DNA of 9,414 bases from CAMBDR01 sp046597185 (GTDB taxonomy: Bacteria; Pseudomonadota; Gammaproteobacteria; Burkholderiales; Burkholderiaceae_D), in assembly GCA_046597185.1 (NCBI GenBank), contig JBKJLF010000456.1:1-9414 (forward strand). Reading direction: 5' to 3'. Under the pieces are notes generated by a model. That model saw nothing but the letters and a program-made list of their open reading frames with translations, had not been told where the DNA came from and did not search any database. Of the stretch, positions 6,193-9,414 are shown in pieces (within the stretch, counting starts at the first letter, position 1; the number at the start of each line of letters is the position of its first letter). A program made the position numbers and the translations under genes.

Positions 6193-7342
6193 ATGACTAA
6201 TCTTACTCCTCAAGACTTACTCAAGCGCCTTTTTCGTGCGCTACCCGACCCTGCCCAAGGCGGGGCTGATGAGACACAGTTCTATGTGAATCGGGCCAGT
6301 GACAGTGGCTATGATCAAGTTGCTAATCTGAAAAAATTGCTCGATTGGGCCAGTCCGATGACAGATAGCATGGGCCAACACCGACCGGGCAGCACCTATT
6401 TGTTCAGTGGTTTGCGCGGCTCGGGCAAGACCACCGAATTGAACCGTTTGATCAAAGAATTGCATGCTGACCAAGTGGCCGCCTACTATTGTGATGCCAG
6501 CTTGTACCTGAATTTGAATGACCCGGAAATCAGTTTGCCCGATCTGTTGATGACGGTATTGGCTGGTTTGGCCGATTCGGTGCGGCAACAGCATGGTAAA
6601 GATTGTCTGACGCAATCGTTCTGGGAGCGCACCAAAGCATTTATGAACAACGAAGTTGAACTCAAGGCCAAGTTCAAGGCTGTACCGGGCAATGTCGGTA
6701 TTGAGTTGGAATACACCTTGCAAGACAATCCTGCCTTCAAGGAAAAACTGAACGAATTTACGCGTGCATCGGCTACCTTCTACGAGGAAGCACAAAAATT
6801 TACCTTGGAATTGGTTAATCTGATTCGGGCCAGAACGGGGCATCAAAGGATTGTACTGGTAGTTGATGCACTGGAACGGCTGACTGCACCGCCGGGTGAC
6901 GAAAACAAGCTGTTCAACAGCCTGAAAGAAGTTTATTTCAACCAGCCTGCGCGCCTGCAATTGCCCGATATCGCCATCATTTATACCGCGCCGCCGTATT
7001 TGCAGGCGGTTTTGCCGAATGTCGAAACAGGTTTTGCGCAATGTTTGTCACTGGCTAATTTTAACGTCATGCGTCGTCCTGCGCGCGACGATGCACCCAT
7101 GCAGGCACCCGAGCGTGATCCGGTCGGCATCGCCAAAATGCAGGAAATCCTGACCCGCCGCTTCCCGGAGTGGTCGCGTTTGGCTGGGGCGTTTCAAAGC
7201 GGGCTTGCCTTCGGACGAAATCGACAAAATGCAGCAGGATCTGGCCAATATCATTCGTCTGTTCGATCATTCGCTGGTGCTAAATTACCAAAATGGCGAA
7301 ATCTGGTACAACGTCTCGCCATTGGTGCGTGAGCATGTCTGA
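6193..7342 (+). pseudogene. P-loop AAA-type ATPase gene, out of frame near its 3' end
   Basis: Encodes an ATP-binding protein of the AAA/STAND-like class with a clear Walker A motif GLRGSGKTT at residues 73-81 (counted from ATG 6193) and a Walker B-like strand RIVLVVDALERL at 219-230. Its biological role is unknown to me. The start is ATG 6193 or 6172; neither has a good ribosome-binding site. The frame from 6193 stays open to 7332, but from about 7200 the product becomes Arg/Gln/Ser-rich and unlike a protein fold. From about 7199 the next frame instead reads GLPSDEIDKMQQDLANII, then FDHSLVLNYQNGEIWYNV and SPLVREHV, stopping at 7340-7342. That resembles the C-terminal end I recall for this ATPase family (LVLxYxNGEEWYDVHPLV). 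Joining the two frames requires removing one base near 7180-7200. In relatives I recall a helical stretch of perhaps 80-100 residues between the PEWSRL region and this end, so an internal deletion is also possible. A sequencing error remains an alternative. Confidence 0.65.
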
Positions 7343-7624
7343 AAACGATAATCTGTCCGATCTGGAAACGATTTGGGCAGACTTGCGTGGGTTAGTGGGC
7401 AAACACGGGTATTGCTTACCGTGACGCATGCCGCAGTGGCACAAGTTAAGGCGCTGGTAGCCAACGTGCGGGCGGGGTTGCAGCATGTTCTGGCAACTGC
7501 GCCTCAGTTGCCGTCAGCGCAGCGGTGGAAGGCATTGGTGGGTTATATCGTCGAAAAAATCCTTGCCGTGAGCACCGGAAATCCCAAAAAAACGACCTCG
7601 CCGCCAGCTTTGGCGGCGGGTTAA
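7335..7624 (+). pseudogene. Small partner gene overlapping the ATPase end, probably frameshifted
   Basis: An ATG at 7335 overlaps the restored ATPase stop (ATGTCTGA), as in a coupled operon. It reads MSENDNLSDLETIWADLRGL, then VGKHGYCLP and a stop at 7422-7424. A second frame, open from TTG 7373 to TAA 7624, continues with a plausible strand-helix pattern: RVLLTVTHAAVAQVKALVAN, and later WKALVGYIVEKILAV. Adding one base near 7400 (for example CACGGG from CACCGGG) fuses the two into a product of about 96 residues with the smooth junction GKHRVLLTVTH. I therefore read this as one gene with a one-base loss. The function is unknown. The last dozen codons overlap a hairpin that looks like a terminator for the opposite strand. 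Alternatively the second frame is an independent 83-residue ORF with a TTG start. Confidence 0.45.
7586..7618 (-). terminator. Intrinsic terminator, leftward
   Basis: CGCCGCCA (7599-7606) and TGGCGGCG (7611-7618) form a perfect 8-bp GC-rich stem with a 4-base loop. On the minus strand the stem is followed, after six bases, by a run of seven T (A run at 7586-7592 on the plus strand). It would stop transcripts of the leftward amidase-lipoprotein operon, about 210 bases past its last stop. The plus strand has no T run after the stem. Confidence 0.6.
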
Positions 7625-7679
7625 CAGAGGAATTTAGGATGATTAGTCCAACTTTGTTTGTGATGGGAGCGAAACGCTG

Positions 7680-7832
7680 ATGGGCGCTTTTTGTTTGGTG
7701 GAAAATGGGTTTTTGGTGTCACATGGCTATGTGGCCGATGGAATGGAGGCGTTGCAGGCAGGGCCGGGGCAAACGGTGGTGTTGGGGGCGGTGACGACGG
7801 GCGCGGCGGCTGCGCCCGCTACGCAGGCTTAG
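7680..7832 (+). CDS. Small hypothetical protein
   Basis: An ORF of 50 residues, beginning MGAFCLVENGFLVSHGYVAD and ending in an Ala-rich tail. I do not recognise the family. It directly follows a 13-codon ORF (ATG 7639, MISPTLFVMGAKR, TGA at 7678-7680) preceded by AGAGG and AGG; the two share one base (TGATG), so re-initiation would be possible. The 50-residue ORF has no clear ribosome-binding site of its own. Its stop TAG at 7830-7832 overlaps the stop of the convergent lipoprotein gene. It may be a real small gene, the 5' piece of a decayed one, or chance; the second half is very rich in G, which keeps frames open. Confidence 0.3.
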   Translation: MGAFCLVENGFLVSHGYVADGMEALQAGPGQTVVLGAVTTGAAAAPATQA

Positions 7833-8290
7833 GCGCAGGGCATGCTGCCAAACGACCGGTGCCCGCGTTCGGGCCAGCAACGCCAACTCTTACCGGCCCG
7901 CACTACCCGCCATTGCCCGCCTGATTGCTGCTGTAGCTGAAGTGTGTATCGATAACCCCGAATTGAATCATCGCCTTGTCCGCCATCAATAATTAGAACG
8001 GCGTCGTGTCCGGCGTTGTCTGGTCGCTTGGTTATGGATATGGTGGTGTTATTTGCATGTCCGCCGCCCCAAGCTTGCGCCAAATTTGCCGATAACGCGA
8101 GCGCGGTTTCTGCTGGCATCGTGGCCGATGAGGGCAACTTTGTGCCATCGATTGGTAACTCGCCCTCAACGGCCAGCCTCAATAACTGCGCCCCTGTTTG
8201 ATTGCCTTCTTGCTCGCAAGCAGTTAACAATAAGCAAATGCCCCACACCGCCACAAGGCAGCCCCAACCTGGCAATCTTTGTGGAATCAT
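7829..8290 (-). CDS. Lipoprotein, putative immunity partner of the amidase
   Basis: A 153-residue predicted lipoprotein. Residues 8-24 are a hydrophobic signal segment ending in the lipobox LLTAC, with the lipidated Cys at 25 and Glu following, so it should not carry an Asp inner-membrane retention signal and would probably go to the outer membrane facing the periplasm. The mature part is polar; the C-terminus has a Trp/Cys-rich pattern (QWRVVRAGKSWRCWPERGH, then SMPC) whose Cys residues could form a disulfide. The ATG at 8288-8290 overlaps the amidase stop by four bases (ATGA), so the two are one operon with coupled translation. A periplasmic lipoprotein made together with a peptidoglycan amidase fits an immunity protein that protects the cell from the enzyme. 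This is inference; no catalytic motif is visible. Confidence 0.75.
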   Translation of the reverse strand: MIPQRLPGWGCLVAVWGICLLLTACEQEGNQTGAQLLRLAVEGELPIDGTKLPSSATMPAETALALSANLAQAWGGGHANNTTISITKRPDNAGHDAVLIIDGGQGDDSIRGYRYTLQLQQQSGGQWRVVRAGKSWRCWPERGHRSFGSMPCA

Positions 8291-8970
8291 AGGTCCTTCC
8301 CCCGCATTTGCAGTTTGCCCCGCAATTTCTCGACAAGCGGGGCTAAATGATCACCAGGGCAGACAGTTGCTTCACCTGCACGATCAATTTCGTTATGCAT
8401 GAGGAGTTGCTTGATGACGTATTGATTCTTTAGGCCCGTTACCAATTTCTCTAATGCAAGCAACTGCGCGGGTGGCACTGTGTCATGCAGCAGGATATCG
8501 TCTGCATGATGGTAATCCCCCTGCAAAACGATCCCGATAGCCCCCCAGTCAGGGTCATTCTGAGGGCCACTAATTAACCCCGAGCCAGCATGACTACCCA
8601 TTACTTCCAACGGTCGGCCTTCATAAATTAGACCACCCTTATCAATAAAAAAATGATAGCCAATTGCCGCATATCCCCGTCCTTGCTGTTTGCGTTCATT
8701 CTCCATTACACCAGTATTGTTGTTGATGTGATGAATGACAACACGCCCCAGAACCCACAGCAGCGGCAAAACCTTGGTATTGTAATATACCACTTCATTT
8801 TGCCAAATTGGGTCATTTGCACCCCATGCCTTGCGCCCCTTTACCTGGACACCGCCAATTGTGAAATAACTGCGCCGCCAAGGGGCAATACTTACACCCG
8901 GAATGTTGCCTTTCTTAACTCCGGCCGCGCCTGCGGGCGGAGATGTAATAACATAATACGGTTTTTCCAT
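8287..8970 (-). CDS. N-acetylmuramoyl-L-alanine amidase (T7-lysozyme/PGRP fold)
   Basis: A 227-residue zinc amidase of the Amidase_2/PGRP family, which cuts the bond between N-acetylmuramic acid and L-alanine in peptidoglycan. The domain covers about residues 75-215. Candidate zinc ligands are His80 (VVIHHINNNTG), His192 (LMHNEI) and Cys204 (TVCPGDHL); Tyr105 in IGYHFFIDKGG is the expected catalytic tyrosine, and MGSHAGSG (124-131) matches the conserved HAG region. About 70 N-terminal residues precede the domain and carry no signal peptide, so the protein would stay in the cytoplasm unless exported by a dedicated machine or released by lysis. A GGGGA sequence five bases before ATG 8970 may be the ribosome-binding site. 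The gene overlaps a lipoprotein gene. Possible roles: a type VI-type antibacterial effector with its immunity gene (favoured by the coupled lipoprotein), or a phage-derived endolysin. Confidence 0.88.
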   Translation of the reverse strand: MEKPYYVITSPPAGAAGVKKGNIPGVSIAPWRRSYFTIGGVQVKGRKAWGANDPIWQNEVVYYNTKVLPLLWVLGRVVIHHINNNTGVMENERKQQGRGYAAIGYHFFIDKGGLIYEGRPLEVMGSHAGSGLISGPQNDPDWGAIGIVLQGDYHHADDILLHDTVPPAQLLALEKLVTGLKNQYVIKQLLMHNEIDRAGEATVCPGDHLAPLVEKLRGKLQMRGKDL

Positions 8971-9240
8971 AAATTCCCCAAAATATTTTCAAGCCCGATT
9001 AATTCGGCTCATGTTCAATCATTACTTATGAGAACGTAAATACCTAAAAACGAACAAAGTAAAAATGCGCTATTTTATTGACCAATAATAACACATCTAT
9101 TCATGCGGGTTCCGTGCGAATATCGCTATCGCCCACAACTGTGCAATTAAAAAAACTCCGTTCGCCCGGGTCAATGGGTAATTTGTTACGTCAAAATTAC
9201 GATTAGATTGATTGGTCTTAACCCATGTTTAACCTGATCT
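8971..9240. other. AT-rich intergenic region
   Basis: About 270 bases between the amidase start and the transposase stop, clearly richer in A and T than the flanking genes. No convincing gene is seen. It must hold the amidase promoter on the minus strand, but no pair of good -35/-10 boxes stands out. A 14-base palindrome, TTATTG-AC-CAATAA, lies at 9075-9088 and could be a regulatory site. A run of seven A is at 9149-9155. Confidence 0.5.
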
Positions 9241-9247
9241 TTACCCA
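9211..9247. repeat. Imperfect direct repeat at the transposase 3' end, possible IS end
   Basis: ATTGGTCTTAACCCA at 9211-9225 and CCTGATCTTTACCCA at 9233-9247 agree at 11 of 15 bases, 22 bases apart. The second copy overlaps the transposase stop codon. Such repeats next to the gene end may be transposase-binding sites or part of the element terminus, but without the other end of the element this cannot be shown. Confidence 0.3.
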
Positions 9248-9414
9248 GATCCCGCCCGGCTGAACACGGGTACTTGTGTCGCATCCCTCATGACGCGCCA
9301 CATCACCACAATGTCATCAAGACGTTGCAACCCAAGCCAAAGTGTCTGTGTGCCGGGTTCGCCATCACATTTCCTGCCAAGGAAACCACCCAGCCCTGCC
9401 GTTCGGCGGATCGC
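9241..9414 (-). CDS. IS4-family transposase, C-terminal end (cut by window)
   Basis: The minus strand encodes 57 residues running in from the right edge to a TAA at 9241-9243. It contains GGFLGRKCDGEPGTQTLWLG followed by LQRLDDIVVMWR, the characteristic C-terminal motif of IS4-family DDE transposases (usually GFLGRKxDGEPGxxTLWxGLQR). The catalytic residues lie further upstream, beyond the window. The Cys replacing the more usual Ser/Gly/Asn in GRKCDGEPG is a minor variation. Whether the gene is complete outside the window cannot be judged. Confidence 0.88.
   Translation of the reverse strand, partial: AIRRTAGLGGFLGRKCDGEPGTQTLWLGLQRLDDIVVMWRVMRDATQVPVFSRAGSG

Noticed and set aside
5374..6213. 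Long open frame of 279 codons on the minus strand
   Set aside because: Antisense to the LysR gene, rich in His, Gln and Arg, with no family motif.
6241..7041. Open frame of 266 codons on the minus strand
   Set aside because: Antisense to the ATPase gene with its Walker motifs; composition typical of a shadow frame.
7668..7692. Possible terminator AGCG...CGCT followed by five T
   Set aside because: The stem is only four pairs with a 13-base loop, too weak to call; alternative pairings need a bulge.
9149..9175. Run of seven A with nearby GC-rich bases as a leftward terminator of the transposase
   Set aside because: No stem of more than three or four pairs could be drawn next to it.

Overview
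The window looks like the chromosome of a betaproteobacterium, most likely of the order Burkholderiales or a near relative. This rests on moderately high GC, a PyrF of the longer (about 270 aa) type, a homogentisate operon facing a divergent LysR regulator, and the general style of the proteins. I cannot name a genus from sequence alone.

Left part, 1-2276 (+ strand): a MazE/MazF-type toxin-antitoxin pair with a 4-base overlap, then a two-gene unit of a short-chain dehydrogenase and orotidine 5'-phosphate decarboxylase (pyrF), also joined by a 4-base stop/start overlap.

Middle, 2347-6060: the last part of tyrosine/phenylalanine breakdown. hmgA (homogentisate 1,2-dioxygenase) and fahA (fumarylacetoacetase) read leftward as an operon. 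A LysR-type regulator reads away from them. The gap between hmgA and the regulator holds a perfect T-N11-A palindrome, as expected for a LysR-type site. A maleylacetoacetate isomerase gene is not in the window. Hexamer-type repeats fill the short gaps on both sides of fahA.

Right part, 6061-9414: accessory DNA. It starts with a P-loop ATPase gene with its own promoter. The gene goes out of frame near its 3' end, while the expected C-terminal end is still readable in another frame. A short partner gene overlaps it and appears to have lost one base. After a small unidentified ORF come two leftward genes: a zinc amidase of the T7-lysozyme/PGRP type without a signal peptide, and a lipoprotein overlapping it by 4 bases. 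This layout resembles a secreted peptidoglycan-amidase effector with its immunity lipoprotein, but that role is inferred. A strong hairpin with a T run sits downstream of the pair. The right edge is the 3' end of an IS4-family transposase gene, cut by the window.

The most interesting parts are the ATPase/partner module, which looks damaged, and the amidase-lipoprotein pair.
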